DNA of 48,611 nucleotides from Chlorobium chlorochromatii (GCA_020721255.1 DYND01000002.1:1-48611); one strand, 5' to 3'. Positions 36,145 through 45,947 are shown, numbered from the stretch's first letter. Numbers and translations are program-made. The notes: generated from the letters alone by a model not told the origin.

Positions 36145-38502
36145 GTGAAAAAAAAGATTCTTTTATTGATTACGTTTTTTAGCGGCTATACGCTTCTGGT
36201 GCTGCTGCTTTTTTATCCGCTCGTTTTTCAGTCGAATGTTCTTATCGCGCCCGACTCGCTCATTCCCCAGGCCTCAACCATGGCGCTCGACAAACTTCAG
36301 GCTGAAACCGGCACTTATCCGCTCTGGCAGCCGTGGCTCTTTTCGGGAATGCCGACCGTAGAAGCGTTCAGCTATCTCAGCGGGCTCTATTATCCTAATG
36401 TTTTTTTCAACCTCTTCCATACCGATGGCATTGTGCTGCAACTGCTTCATCTTGCTTTTGCAGGTTTGGGCGTTTTCCTCTTTTTGCACGGCTATCGCCT
36501 GACTACTTTTGCGGCAGTTTTTGGCGGGGCGATTTTCATGCTCAACCCCTACATGAGTGCCATGCTGGTGCATGGTCATGGCAGCCAGCTTATGACGGCG
36601 GCGTACATGCCGTGGATGTTGTGGGGCACCATGCGCCTTATGCAGCGTGGCGGGCTTGCTGATGCAGGCATTCTTGCACTTATTGCAGGTTTTCAGTTAC
36701 AGCGGTCGCATGTGCAGATTGCCTACTACTCGTGGATGCTGCTGTTGCTTTTTGTGCTTTTTTTCTTTTTCTCGCTCCGTGATGTGCCATCCATTAATGG
36801 TCTTACAAAGGGCAGCAAGAGCCTTAACACCGTTCGTTGTCTCTCACTTCTGCTCGTTGCGCTTGGGTGTGGTGTCGCCATGTCGGCATCGATCTACCTT
36901 CCTGCTTCCGAGTATGCTGCATTTTCAGTGAGAGGAATGGCTGCACAAGGTGGTGCCTCATCGTGGGAGTACGCCACGCTCTGGTCATTGCATCCGCTGG
37001 AATTGTTCACCTTTATTGTGCCGGGCAGTTTCGGTTTTGGTGGCGTTACGTACTGGGGCTTTATGCCATTTACCGATTTTCCGAACTATGCAGGTATTGT
37101 GGTGTTGCTGCTTGCTGTTTCGGGCATTGTGATGCGCCTAAAAGAGCCGATTATATGGTTTGCTCTTACGGCTACGCTGCTTGCTTTGCTGCTCTCATTC
37201 GGGCGCTTTTTCAGCCCTGTGTTTGATCTTTTTTACCACTTTGCGCCGCTCTTCAGCCGCTTCAGGGTGCCGTCGATGGCGCTCATCATGCTTTATCTTA
37301 TGGTGTCGTTCCTTGCCGCAATCGGGATGCACGACCTGCTTCATCGTCAGTCTGCAAAGCTGCCCAAACCAGCCAAACTGCTCAAACTGCTCAAAATTGG
37401 CGCACTTTTCATTGCCGTCATCTTAATTTTCTCTCTGCTGTTTGAAGAACCCGTCGAAAGCTTTTTCCACTTGCTTTTCCCTGATCCATCGGTTGAGAGT
37501 TTTGATCTCGCCTTTATGGTCAATAAGCTTCGCTGGGAACAGCTTATCCACAGCCTCTGGATAGTGCTGCTTCTCGCCGCGTTTTTCGCCGGTGTTCTGT
37601 GGTTGTACATGACGAAGAAGCTTTCTCTCATAGTCTCTGCTGGGCTCCTGATGCTTCTTGCTCTGGGTGATCTTCTTTGGATTGACATGCAGATTATCTA
37701 CCCATCCGCCGATGCACTGCGTTCGCCGCTCTATGCCGATAGGCATAAGGTGGAACAAGCCTTTCAGCCGGATGCCATCACCCGCTACCTTGCGGCACAG
37801 AAAAAACCATTCAGAGTCTATCCTGCCGGTACTCTTTTTGCGGAGAACAAATTTGCCCTGTTTGGCATTGAATCTGTCGGTGGGTATCATCCCGCAAAGC
37901 TCAAGATTTATGAGGAGTTTCTTGCAAAAACCGAGAACCTTTCCAGCATCAACGCACTCCGAATGCTCAACGTTGGTTACATTGTCAGTCCTATGCTGCT
38001 CAATCATCCGGCACTTGAACTCGCAACAACAGGCACGTTGCAACTCGTCAGTGGCCCGATTACGGCGCATGTGTATCGTCTGCAGGGAAGCGCTCCACGC
38101 GCATGGTTTGCCAGCCGGGTAACGGGCGCACAAGGCAGCCGCACGTTTGCTGAAGCAACGGTAACGTCGCTTGAGGCAAAAGCTGAAGCGATGGATATTA
38201 AGGTTGCCACGTCAGGCGAAGCATTTCTTGTAGTGAGCGAGCTGTATTATCCGCTTCGGTGGAAGGTGAAGATTGATGGCCACGATGCTTCAATGGTGAA
38301 AGTGAACGGGCTTATGCGTGGAGTTGTTGTGCCCTCAGGCAGCCGTGAAGTCCGATTTTATTACGATCGGAGTAGTTTCGATGTCGGTCGTAACATTTCG
38401 CTTGCGGCTTTTGTTGTCGCATTGCTGATGGTTGGCGGAGGAGTGAGCTGGTCGTTGTTGATAAAGTCAGGGGAGTCGCGGATTCCGCGTGGGTACCACT
38501 AA
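36145..38502 (+). CDS. YfhO-family multi-membrane protein
   Basis: The gene has a GTG start and encodes 785 aa. About a dozen transmembrane helices occupy residues 1-540. A soluble C-terminal domain and a last helix (NISLAAFVVALLMVGGGVSW) follow. The pattern WQPWLFSGMPTVEAFSYLSG, then HGSQLMTAAYMPWMLWG, and the late DGHDASMVKVNGLMRGVVVP match the YfhO family. YfhO proteins are GT-C-like and have been linked to glycosylation of teichoic acid in Bacillus; the role in a Gram-negative is inferred to be sugar transfer to an extracytoplasmic glycan. It ends the run begun by obgE, 4 bases from hipA on the opposite strand. Confidence 0.85.
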   Translation: MKKKILLLITFFSGYTLLVLLLFYPLVFQSNVLIAPDSLIPQASTMALDKLQAETGTYPLWQPWLFSGMPTVEAFSYLSGLYYPNVFFNLFHTDGIVLQLLHLAFAGLGVFLFLHGYRLTTFAAVFGGAIFMLNPYMSAMLVHGHGSQLMTAAYMPWMLWGTMRLMQRGGLADAGILALIAGFQLQRSHVQIAYYSWMLLLLFVLFFFFSLRDVPSINGLTKGSKSLNTVRCLSLLLVALGCGVAMSASIYLPASEYAAFSVRGMAAQGGASSWEYATLWSLHPLELFTFIVPGSFGFGGVTYWGFMPFTDFPNYAGIVVLLLAVSGIVMRLKEPIIWFALTATLLALLLSFGRFFSPVFDLFYHFAPLFSRFRVPSMALIMLYLMVSFLAAIGMHDLLHRQSAKLPKPAKLLKLLKIGALFIAVILIFSLLFEEPVESFFHLLFPDPSVESFDLAFMVNKLRWEQLIHSLWIVLLLAAFFAGVLWLYMTKKLSLIVSAGLLMLLALGDLLWIDMQIIYPSADALRSPLYADRHKVEQAFQPDAITRYLAAQKKPFRVYPAGTLFAENKFALFGIESVGGYHPAKLKIYEEFLAKTENLSSINALRMLNVGYIVSPMLLNHPALELATTGTLQLVSGPITAHVYRLQGSAPRAWFASRVTGAQGSRTFAEATVTSLEAKAEAMDIKVATSGEAFLVVSELYYPLRWKVKIDGHDASMVKVNGLMRGVVVPSGSREVRFYYDRSSFDVGRNISLAAFVVALLMVGGGVSWSLLIKSGESRIPRGYH

Positions 38503-38506
38503 AAAA

Positions 38507-39754
38507 TCAGTTTCCACAACAAAACAAATGCTCAGCCTCTGAACACTCTTGCATGCTCAAGCCAAGTCGTCTGGCACAAACTTTCCATTCCTTCACCACC
38601 GAGCACACCTCATGGACAATGCGTCCAGCACGTGCGCTATTCATCCTATAATATCCGGCAGTTGCAATCGCTACCTGAAAATCCGGCATGCGGTTATAGA
38701 GATCAAGTGACAACACGTGCTCAGCTTTCCTGAAGGAGGGATTCATGTCGAAAGCGGGTGCCAATCGCCATCCTGAAGGAGTGCGGATGAAGCCGTGATT
38801 GCGCAGATGGTCATCGCGGTTTGCTGTGGCGATGTTGAACACCACTCTGGTGAACAGCTCTTCAAGGTCACGGATGATGTGGTCAGCTTCACCGTAGGTT
38901 GAAAGAAATTCTGCCAGCTCCAGATAACTGGCATCATCGCTGTCAGTATGGTGAAGCATGGTCATTGCCGAGGCAAAAAAACGGCGTTGATTTCTGGTTC
39001 GGTCAAATCGCTTCACCAGAAAAGTGTGGCAGCCTTTACCAATCTGCATGAGGCGAGCCTCGGGAACGGTAATATGGCATTGCTGTGCCAGCTCATGCAG
39101 CAGCTTTTCCCAGAGGGCAACATCGTAGTCATCATCAGCAGAGGGGAATTTGGCAATCCAGAGTGCGCCATCCTCATCAATCAGATTGGCTTTGGGACGA
39201 GCGCCGCCAAGTGACGATCCGGGGGCAACAAGAACCCTCAGCCACTCTTTGATTTTACCGAGGTCATCCTGCTTTTTTTTTGTCAACTCAAAAGCCACCT
39301 CTTGCAACTCAGCAATTTTTGCTACCGGTGGAGCAGATAACGCCTCGTTGGCCAGATAGAGCGATTCCCCGGGTCTGCTGAAGCGCAAGGCGCCCATGCG
39401 CGTGCAGTCCTGAACTCCCAACAGGAAATCCCAAGGGTCAAGCGTTCTCGGTGTACGTTCCTCCTCTTTTGCCTCAATCGCTTCCCTCCGTTTCATAAGG
39501 AGTTGACCCCAACGATCGGGACATGAATCCATGAAGACTCCAAAATTGGAGCCTCTTGGAAAGAAGTTGCCCGACGAGAGGTCAAGCTCCGGATCAAGTG
39601 GAAATGCGTTGACCTGCTTGAGCCATGCTGGTTCATACACAAAACGGATAGTCCCCCGATCCCCACGTGAGAGTGTCCCGATCTGTTGAAGCGGCCCGAA
39701 CGCCGGGTCGTCAAGCCACACCCGGAGCTGCTCCTCTTCACGCTTCGCCATCAC
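38507..39754 (-). CDS. hipA: HipA-family serine/threonine kinase toxin
   Basis: This 415-aa toxin has the normal length for the family. The nucleotide-binding segment is GSSLGGARPK (179-188). The catalytic loop is NRDDHLRNHGF with D304 as the likely base, H306 and N309. The metal-binding Asp is D326 in APAFDMNP. HipA kinases inactivate targets such as glutamyl-tRNA synthetase by phosphorylation and can induce persistence; the target here is unknown. The start overlaps the hipB stop by 17 bp. It lies between two surface-glycan clusters. Confidence 0.92.
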   Translation of the reverse strand: MMAKREEEQLRVWLDDPAFGPLQQIGTLSRGDRGTIRFVYEPAWLKQVNAFPLDPELDLSSGNFFPRGSNFGVFMDSCPDRWGQLLMKRREAIEAKEEERTPRTLDPWDFLLGVQDCTRMGALRFSRPGESLYLANEALSAPPVAKIAELQEVAFELTKKKQDDLGKIKEWLRVLVAPGSSLGGARPKANLIDEDGALWIAKFPSADDDYDVALWEKLLHELAQQCHITVPEARLMQIGKGCHTFLVKRFDRTRNQRRFFASAMTMLHHTDSDDASYLELAEFLSTYGEADHIIRDLEELFTRVVFNIATANRDDHLRNHGFIRTPSGWRLAPAFDMNPSFRKAEHVLSLDLYNRMPDFQVAIATAGYYRMNSARAGRIVHEVCSVVKEWKVCARRLGLSMQECSEAEHLFCCGN

Positions 39755-40082
39755 TCGCTCCTGCTGGCGCTTTTTTACGAGGAGCCCTTCTTCGTTGGGG
39801 AAGCGATTCGTCCTGCAGGCGACGGCCCAAAGCGTCCTCTTTGGCGATCAACGACAAATCCCCAAGCAATCCGAGGACGCGAAGCACCTGGACGTAGAAG
39901 CCGACAGCGACCGACGGGTCACCATTCTCAATTTTATAGAGCGTTGGACGTGAAAGGTTTGCTCTGGTACAGACTGTCTCCATGGAAAAACGGCGACGAA
40001 GCCTCGCATCTCTGAGACGTTGCCCCAGAGTTTCCATCTCTTTCGCCGAAGCGGGGTATAGTGCTGTTACTCTGCTTGTCAT
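39738..40082 (-). CDS. hipB: HipB-like antitoxin, XRE helix-turn-helix
   Basis: This protein is 114 aa with the start at 40082. The XRE helix-turn-helix spans LGQRLRDARLRRRFSMETVC, then TRANLSRPTLYKIENGDPSV. The C-terminal tail is basic and rich in Arg, Lys, Pro and Ala, and unlike the folded part it looks disordered. The ATG at 40103 would add seven residues, but it sits inside a TATAATG that is a strong -10 candidate, while the ATG at 40082 has AAAGG eight bases upstream, so 40082 is preferred. The gene's end is richer in G+C than neighbouring genes, hinting at transfer. Confidence 0.88.
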   Translation of the reverse strand: MTSRVTALYPASAKEMETLGQRLRDARLRRRFSMETVCTRANLSRPTLYKIENGDPSVAVGFYVQVLRVLGLLGDLSLIAKEDALGRRLQDESLPQRRRAPRKKAPAGASDGEA

Positions 40083-40140
40083 AACGATAACCTTTGTTTT
40101 CATTATAGCAAGAATTTGTAAATTATAATAACGATTATGT
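40083..40140 (-). promoter_or_regulatory. hipBA promoter with candidate operator half-sites
   Basis: Reading the minus strand, a TATAAT -10 box lies at 40107-40102. A dyad ATAAT-CGTT-ATTAT lies upstream at about 40137-40124. A second TTATCGTTA-like half-site overlaps the start codon region at about 40089-40081. Two TCGTTA-containing sites flanking the promoter would suit autorepression by HipB. Confidence 0.5.
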
Positions 40141-40313
40141 CACCTTTCCCATTCAGCAACAAGTTTTAAGTGGAGCGTGGAATTTCTGCCTAAAGGCGGT
40201 CATTATGGCTGAGGATGAGCAGAACTGTTTCATTTTTGTAAACTTGTCTATGAAGCAGTAGATTAAGCACATCGAAACGTTAGGGCGTTGTATCGGAATT
40301 ATATCATCGTTGT

Positions 40314-42212
40314 ATGAAATTATTTTTAAGGCTTGTTCGCTATCTCCTGCCTTCAAAAGGGAAGATTGTGCTTGTTATTATTGTCAGTATTATCTCTTCT
40401 CTTCTTGGTGTGGTTTCTATTTACTCGGTTCTTCCTCTGCTCAACGCTGTCTTTAATGCCGATAAAAGTATCGTTTCTTCTCAGAATTCAACTACGATTT
40501 CTTTCGAAAATGCAAAATCAGTAAGTAATGATAAAGCAAAAGCATTGGATTTTGCCAGCGTTGATACTGACAAGCTGAAAGCCACAGCTACAGAGAAGTT
40601 TACCACTCTTTTTCAAGCTGAAACAAAAGAGAAAACTCTTTTAAATATCTGTCTTTTTCTCATTGCCTCTTTTGCCGTTAAAAACCTTTTTGTTTATTTG
40701 AACGGTCAAATCATTTTTCGGATACAAACGAAAACAGCAAAAAAACTTCGTGATGATGTTTTCAGTAATATCATTGAAATGCATCTCGATTATTTCAACA
40801 AGAACCGTGTTGGCAACTTGATGAATCTCGTCTATAACGATGTTCAGGCTGTAAATAATGCTGTCAGTTCCACTTTTGTAAATTTTTTACAAAATCCATT
40901 TGCAATTGTTGTATATGTCACCGTGCTTTTTGTTTTAAGTTGGAAGCTTACCTTGTTTGCATCGGCGATATCTCTTTTCATCTTATTGATTATTCGCATT
41001 ATTGGGCAAAAGGTTAAGGGATATGCCGCAAGTTTTCGGAGTAAAATGGGGGATATGAATGCGGTTCTACAGGAAAAATTCAGTGGAATTAAAGTCATTA
41101 AATCAAGTGCTTTTGAAAATGTTGAACGAGCTAAATTTCAAGCTTTTACAAGTGAGTTTCGGAATCTTGATATACGGATCGCTGGTTTAAGTAATCTTAT
41201 TGGACCGCTTAATGAAACGTTACTCGTATCAGCTATTGCGTTTGTTCTCTGGTTTGGTGGATTGCAGGTTTTTGACGGAAAAATGACATCGTCAGAATTA
41301 ATTCTTTTTGCTTTTACACTGTATTCAACAATGGGTCCCATAAAGAAATTTGGAGAGGTGAGTAATCAATTGGCGGTGGGAATGGTTTCTGCTGAACGTC
41401 TTTTTGAGTTGCTTGACTCGGCTCCAGATATTCAAAATGGCAAGCAGTCCATTTCCGGGTTTAAGCATCATATTCGTTTTGAAGATGTTTGTTTTAAATA
41501 CAATAAGGATTCCACTGCTTCAAATGTGCTTGATCATGTCTCTTTTGAAATTCAAAAGGGTGAAATGGTAGCACTTGTGGGGCAGTCTGGTTCTGGTAAA
41601 TCCACAACTGTTGACTTGCTTTTGCGTTTTTACGATGTCGATTCTGGTCGTATTACCATTGATGGAATTGATATTCGCGAGTATGATTTCAAGCAATTAC
41701 GAAGCATGATTGGGGTGGTGAGTCAAGAGGTTATTCTCTTTAACGATACCATCAAAGCTAATATTGCTTATGGTACTCATGAAGAAATAGCTGCTGATCG
41801 GGTAATAACTGCAGCTAAGATGGCAAATGCTCATCAGTTCATTGAAGAAAAACCAGAGCAATACGAGACCTTGATTGGCGACAGAGGAATGCAGCTCTCT
41901 GGAGGTCAGCGTCAGCGATTAGCTATTGCTCGGGCAATGGTCAAAAATCCAGAATTATTGATTTTTGACGAAGCTACGAGTGCTCTTGATAATGAGTCAG
42001 AAAAAGTTGTACAGCAGGCAATTGATCATGCGCTTGAAAATCGTACGGCGCTTGTGGTTGCTCATCGGCTCTCTACAGTCCGCAATGCTGATCGGATTAT
42101 TTTAATGGATCGAGGCAGAGCTGCTGAATCAGGTAATCACAAAGAGTTGCTCGAACAGGGTGGTTTGTACAAGCATCTGTATGATATTCAGTTTGCAGGC
42201 AAAGAGGGTTAA
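40314..42212 (+). CDS. Lipid A/LPS-type ABC exporter, MsbA-like
   Basis: This 632-aa half-transporter has an N-terminal six-helix membrane domain and a C-terminal ATPase. The ATPase has Walker A GQSGSGKST near 422, the signature LSGGQRQRLAIARA near 527, Walker B LLIFDEATSALD and the H-loop VVAHRLSTV. It should flip lipid A-core across the inner membrane as a homodimer. Between the first two helices (about residues 48-108) there is an insert of roughly 50 extra residues rich in Ser, Lys, Asp and Ala, longer than in E. coli MsbA. The lipid A acyltransferase gene follows 60 bases later, supporting a lipid A role. Confidence 0.88.
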   Translation: MKLFLRLVRYLLPSKGKIVLVIIVSIISSLLGVVSIYSVLPLLNAVFNADKSIVSSQNSTTISFENAKSVSNDKAKALDFASVDTDKLKATATEKFTTLFQAETKEKTLLNICLFLIASFAVKNLFVYLNGQIIFRIQTKTAKKLRDDVFSNIIEMHLDYFNKNRVGNLMNLVYNDVQAVNNAVSSTFVNFLQNPFAIVVYVTVLFVLSWKLTLFASAISLFILLIIRIIGQKVKGYAASFRSKMGDMNAVLQEKFSGIKVIKSSAFENVERAKFQAFTSEFRNLDIRIAGLSNLIGPLNETLLVSAIAFVLWFGGLQVFDGKMTSSELILFAFTLYSTMGPIKKFGEVSNQLAVGMVSAERLFELLDSAPDIQNGKQSISGFKHHIRFEDVCFKYNKDSTASNVLDHVSFEIQKGEMVALVGQSGSGKSTTVDLLLRFYDVDSGRITIDGIDIREYDFKQLRSMIGVVSQEVILFNDTIKANIAYGTHEEIAADRVITAAKMANAHQFIEEKPEQYETLIGDRGMQLSGGQRQRLAIARAMVKNPELLIFDEATSALDNESEKVVQQAIDHALENRTALVVAHRLSTVRNADRIILMDRGRAAESGNHKELLEQGGLYKHLYDIQFAGKEG

Positions 42213-42272
42213 CTCAACGAAGAGTTTTTTACAGATAGATGATAGATGAGCTGTTTTTTTTGACATCTGACC

Positions 42273-43196
42273 ATGATATTTGATGTGTTAACGTATGTTG
42301 CTCTACAATTATTAGGTTTTTTTGCACGGCTGATGAGCTGGCGTGTTGCACGGCGTGTAGCGGCTCTTTTTGGTGATGTTATACATCATATTGTTGGACT
42401 TCGGCGGGAAGTTGTATATAAAAATATTGGAGCTACTTTTCCTGAAAAAACAGCGGATCAAATTCACAATATCGCTATTCAGGTATATAGAAATGTAGCA
42501 GTTACTTTTTTTGATGTTCTTCGTTTTCCGCTTATAAAAAACCGTGACGATGTTGCATCACTCATTGAAATAAATCCTGAGTTATATTTTCGAGGAACGG
42601 ATAATGGTTCTAAGGGGGCTGTGGTTGTTTCAGCTCATTATGGAAATTGGGAGCTTATGGCTTTTGCTTTTGGTATGCTGGTTAAACCGATCACTATTAT
42701 TGTTAAGCCTTTGAGTAATGGCATCATTGATCGAAGTATGAATAAGTTTCGTACGATGTTCGGGAATCGTATTGTGTACGATTATCAGGCTGTTCGCGAA
42801 GGGCTGAGGCTACTATCTGATGGTGGAGTGTTAGCTCTTCTTGCTGATCAGTCGGATCCGAGTGGCGCCTATTTTGGAGAGTTTCTTGGCAGGAAAGCAA
42901 CATTGTTTCATGGCGCAGCGTTTTTTGCGCTCAAAGCCAAGGTTCCGCTTTTCGTTGGAATTTGCAGAAGAAGCATTGATGGAAGATATAAGGTTGATAT
43001 TCATGAAATAGAGAGTTCAGATTTAACGTTTTGTAAAAAGGATATAGTTCTTCTTTCCTTGCGTTATACTCGAATTATTGAAGATTATATACGTCGTTGG
43101 CCAGAGGAGTGGTTTTGGCTGCACAATCGTTGGAAAAACGGTGGTGATGGTGAATGTGTTGTGGAAAAAGCGGATACTACAAAAGAGCGCAAATGA
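42273..43196 (+). CDS. Lipid A acyltransferase, LpxL/HtrB family
   Basis: This 307-aa enzyme has a short membrane anchor near residues 5-25. The acyltransferase H-x4-E motif is HYGNWE (H122, E127), and LLADQSDPSGAYFGEFLGRK follows at about 190-209, as in LpxL/LpxM enzymes. It should add a secondary acyl chain to Kdo-lipid A at the inner face of the inner membrane. The next gene begins by ATGA overlap. Confidence 0.9.
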   Translation: MIFDVLTYVALQLLGFFARLMSWRVARRVAALFGDVIHHIVGLRREVVYKNIGATFPEKTADQIHNIAIQVYRNVAVTFFDVLRFPLIKNRDDVASLIEINPELYFRGTDNGSKGAVVVSAHYGNWELMAFAFGMLVKPITIIVKPLSNGIIDRSMNKFRTMFGNRIVYDYQAVREGLRLLSDGGVLALLADQSDPSGAYFGEFLGRKATLFHGAAFFALKAKVPLFVGICRRSIDGRYKVDIHEIESSDLTFCKKDIVLLSLRYTRIIEDYIRRWPEEWFWLHNRWKNGGDGECVVEKADTTKERK

Positions 43197-44128
43197 AGAT
43201 TTGTTTAGTTTGTGATACCCGATTGCCAGCTAAAAAATATGGCGGAACTGAGCGTGTTGTTGCGTGGCTGGTTATGGAGTTTATAAAAATGGGGCATACC
43301 GTTGTCTTGGTTTCGCCAACCGGAACTTCTCTTCAAGGAGCGCTTTGCATACCTGCTGATACGTATGAACAAGCGTTACGCGCAATTCCTCGAGATGCTG
43401 CTATCGTTCATTTTCACTCTTGGTCACCACCCTCTGATTTTGAATTACCGTGGCTCTATACCTTGCATGGCAATGCGTCGGGTGGTTCAGTATTGCCAGC
43501 AAATACTGTTTTTATCAGTGCAAATCATGCTGCGCGGCATCAAGGAAAGTTGTTCGTTTATAATGGAGTTAATCCTGAAGAGTTTGTTTTTAGAGAGCAG
43601 AAAAAAGATTATTTGCTTTTTCTTGCATTAATCAGAAGAAAAGTCAAAGGGGCTGAACGAGCTATAAAGCTGGCGCGTCGGTATGGACTGCCCACCCTGT
43701 TTGCCGGAGGTTCACGCTTGGATTTAATCAAAGCTGGAGGATTATTGGAGAGCGTTCATCCATTGATAACATTTGTTGGTAAAGTGAGTGGGAGTACAAA
43801 AGCTGAATATTTTTCAAATGCCAGAGCATTGCTTTTTCCCATTGATTGGGAGGAGCCATTTGGTCTTGTACTGATTGAATCGTTACTGTCAGGCACGCCT
43901 GTTATTGCAACACCTCGCGGTTCTGTTCCTGAGCTGATTCCTTCAAATGTCGGTGCACTTTTTACTGACGATAATATGTTTCCTGATGCGCTTGAAAGAG
44001 CTTTTTCCTGTTCTCCGAAAGATTGTCGCGATTGGGCTATTACTTATTTTTCCTCTGCGGTGTGCGCTGCGAATTATCTCAATCTGTATGAGCGTATAGC
44101 GAGTGGCGAAAACGTTTTTGCTGTATGA
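43193..44128 (+). CDS. Glycosyltransferase family 4
   Basis: The protein is 311 aa with an ATGA overlap start; the longer frame from 43154 lies within lpxL. The N-terminus has KKYGGTERVVAWLVMEF, the GGTER loop of family 4. The C-terminal GT-B domain has LLFLALIRRKVKGAERAIKL, a FVGKV strand, and FPIDWEEPFGLVLIESLLSG with the two catalytic-region glutamates, followed by TPVIATPRGSVPELI. It likely adds a core sugar of LPS. Sugar unknown. Confidence 0.88.
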   Translation: MKICLVCDTRLPAKKYGGTERVVAWLVMEFIKMGHTVVLVSPTGTSLQGALCIPADTYEQALRAIPRDAAIVHFHSWSPPSDFELPWLYTLHGNASGGSVLPANTVFISANHAARHQGKLFVYNGVNPEEFVFREQKKDYLLFLALIRRKVKGAERAIKLARRYGLPTLFAGGSRLDLIKAGGLLESVHPLITFVGKVSGSTKAEYFSNARALLFPIDWEEPFGLVLIESLLSGTPVIATPRGSVPELIPSNVGALFTDDNMFPDALERAFSCSPKDCRDWAITYFSSAVCAANYLNLYERIASGENVFAV

Positions 44129-45210
44129 ACAAACGCACTCCGCAACGTATCCTCATCATCGTACAACGCTCGAATGGCGATGTTTTCCTTAGTTCACCAC
44201 TAATCGAGGCGCTTTTCTTAGCCTATGGCAATCCGCACATCGATCTGCTGGTTAACAGCGATACGCTGCCGATTGCCCGGATGTTACCGTATATCGTTGA
44301 CATTCATCAGTTTACCTACAATAGGGACGGAGTGCGGGGAACCCAGACTTCAGAGCTGCTGAAAACGATTTTCCGCCGTTACGATTTGAGTATCAATCTT
44401 ACAGCGAGCGATCGCTCAGTGCTGTTCGCTCTCGCTGCCGGACGAAAAACTGTCAGCGCGGTTGAGCATGACAGGAAAAAATCGTGGTGGAAACGTTTGT
44501 TGCTTTCGGCGCATTACGATTTCGATTCAAGCCGGCACATTATCGAGAACAACACGGCAGCTCTCGACTTGTTAGGCATTGGCTTCGGAAAACCAACGGT
44601 TCGATCTTATTTTTCTGCGACTGCGGACAAAAGTGTTGGTAAGATGTTGGAGGATCGCGGCATTTGCAATTTTATGATTGTTCATCCTGGTGCGCAGTAC
44701 GACTACAAGGTCTATCCAGAAAAACTCCGGAATGAGCTGCTCGAACGACTTGATAGTCTTGGCGTGCCATTGGTTGTTACAGGCTCGAAGAGCGCGCTCG
44801 ATCTGGAGATTAAACGGAGGCTTCCGAAGTTTGCCAATGTTCACGATTTTATCGGTTTGACCAGCATGGAGGAGCTGATTGCCCTCAGTGAGCGATCGAT
44901 TGCCTATATTGGGGCTGATACGCTGACCATGCACATTGCTGCTTCGCAGAATCGGCGCATTTTCGCTATTTATGGCCCAACCATTCTCAGCATGTGGTCA
45001 CCATGGTGCAATGAGCTTCGCACGGGTACCCGCACGAACAAGCCAGTGCAGACCTATGGGAATGTTACTATCTTTCAGGCGGATATGCCTTGCGTTGCTT
45101 GCGGTAAGGCGGGTTGCGACGACCATCATGGTGTAAGCGAGTGTCTTTTCAATATCGATCCCCATATCATTTTTAACGAAATCCGCGAGTGGCTAACAAC
45201 ATATCGGTAA
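44125..45210 (+). CDS. Heptosyltransferase-like glycosyltransferase family 9
   Basis: This 361-aa GT9 enzyme, ADP-heptose:LPS heptosyltransferase type, starts in a 4-bp overlap with the gene before. The N-terminal domain has RILIIVQRSNGDVFLSSPLI, a GT9 pattern. The C-terminal half has MIVHPGAQYDYKVYPEKL, then VVTGSKSALDLE, and LSERSIAYIGADTLTMHIAA with the nucleotide-sugar-binding SxD-type loop. The late cysteine group (PCVACGKAGCDDHHGVSEC) is a typical GT9 tail. The donor may be ADP-heptose or another sugar. The next gene starts 22 bp before its end. Confidence 0.9.
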   Translation: MNKRTPQRILIIVQRSNGDVFLSSPLIEALFLAYGNPHIDLLVNSDTLPIARMLPYIVDIHQFTYNRDGVRGTQTSELLKTIFRRYDLSINLTASDRSVLFALAAGRKTVSAVEHDRKKSWWKRLLLSAHYDFDSSRHIIENNTAALDLLGIGFGKPTVRSYFSATADKSVGKMLEDRGICNFMIVHPGAQYDYKVYPEKLRNELLERLDSLGVPLVVTGSKSALDLEIKRRLPKFANVHDFIGLTSMEELIALSERSIAYIGADTLTMHIAASQNRRIFAIYGPTILSMWSPWCNELRTGTRTNKPVQTYGNVTIFQADMPCVACGKAGCDDHHGVSECLFNIDPHIIFNEIREWLTTYR

Positions 45211-45947
45211 CCATCCTTACCAAAAATTCAGGAGCTTATCTTTTTGAGTGTTTGAGTGCTCTTGATGCCTTCGCTGAGGTGGTGATTGTTGATACTGGAT
45301 CGACTGATGACACCATCGCCATTGCTTTGGGATTCAATAACGTGAAACTCTACGAGCACCCGTTTATCGGGTTTGGTCCGATGAAGAATATTGCGGTTGA
45401 TAAATCCTCGAACGACTGGATTTTATCGGTTGACAGCGATGAGGTAGCGACGCCGGAGCTGGTGAGCGAAATACTGAACCTCACGCTTGATTGTCATATT
45501 GTTTACGTCATAGGTCGCGATAACCATTATCACCGAAGGCTGATTCGTGGCTGCGGCTGGGATAATGATAGGGTTGAACGTTTATTTAACCGTCAAAGTA
45601 CTCGATACGACAGCAAACAAGTTCATGAGGGCTTGATAATGACGAGCAATTTGAAAACTGAATTATTGTCGGGCAAGCTGAAGCATTATCCTTACGACAA
45701 TGCTTCGCAGCTTCTTCAGAAAATGCAGCATTACTCAACGCTCTGGGCTGATGAGCATCATGGACGAAAACAAGCGTCGCCTTTCAAAGCTTTGCTGTTT
45801 GGAGTGCTTACTTTTTTGAAATCTTACCTGCTCAAAAAAGGGTGGCGATACGGTTATGAAGGGTTGCTGATATCGGTTTCAAATGCAAACGGGGTTTTTT
45901 ATAAATACATCAAGCTTTATGAAGCCGAAAAAGAGCATAGCCTGTAG
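45189..45947 (+). CDS. Glycosyltransferase family 2, WaaE/KdtX-like
   Basis: This 252-aa GT-A enzyme starts at a GTG that overlaps the end of the GT9 gene. The N-terminus is ISVTILTKNSGAYLFECLSA, then VVIVDTGSTDDT, and the D-x-D region is SVDSDE. Near the middle are WDNDRVERLFNRQSTRYDSK and QVHEGL, typical of the LPS-core glucosyltransferase group (WaaE/LgtF). It probably adds a sugar to the inner core. It overlaps the next gene by 29 bp. Confidence 0.9.
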   Translation: MANNISVTILTKNSGAYLFECLSALDAFAEVVIVDTGSTDDTIAIALGFNNVKLYEHPFIGFGPMKNIAVDKSSNDWILSVDSDEVATPELVSEILNLTLDCHIVYVIGRDNHYHRRLIRGCGWDNDRVERLFNRQSTRYDSKQVHEGLIMTSNLKTELLSGKLKHYPYDNASQLLQKMQHYSTLWADEHHGRKQASPFKALLFGVLTFLKSYLLKKGWRYGYEGLLISVSNANGVFYKYIKLYEAEKEHSL

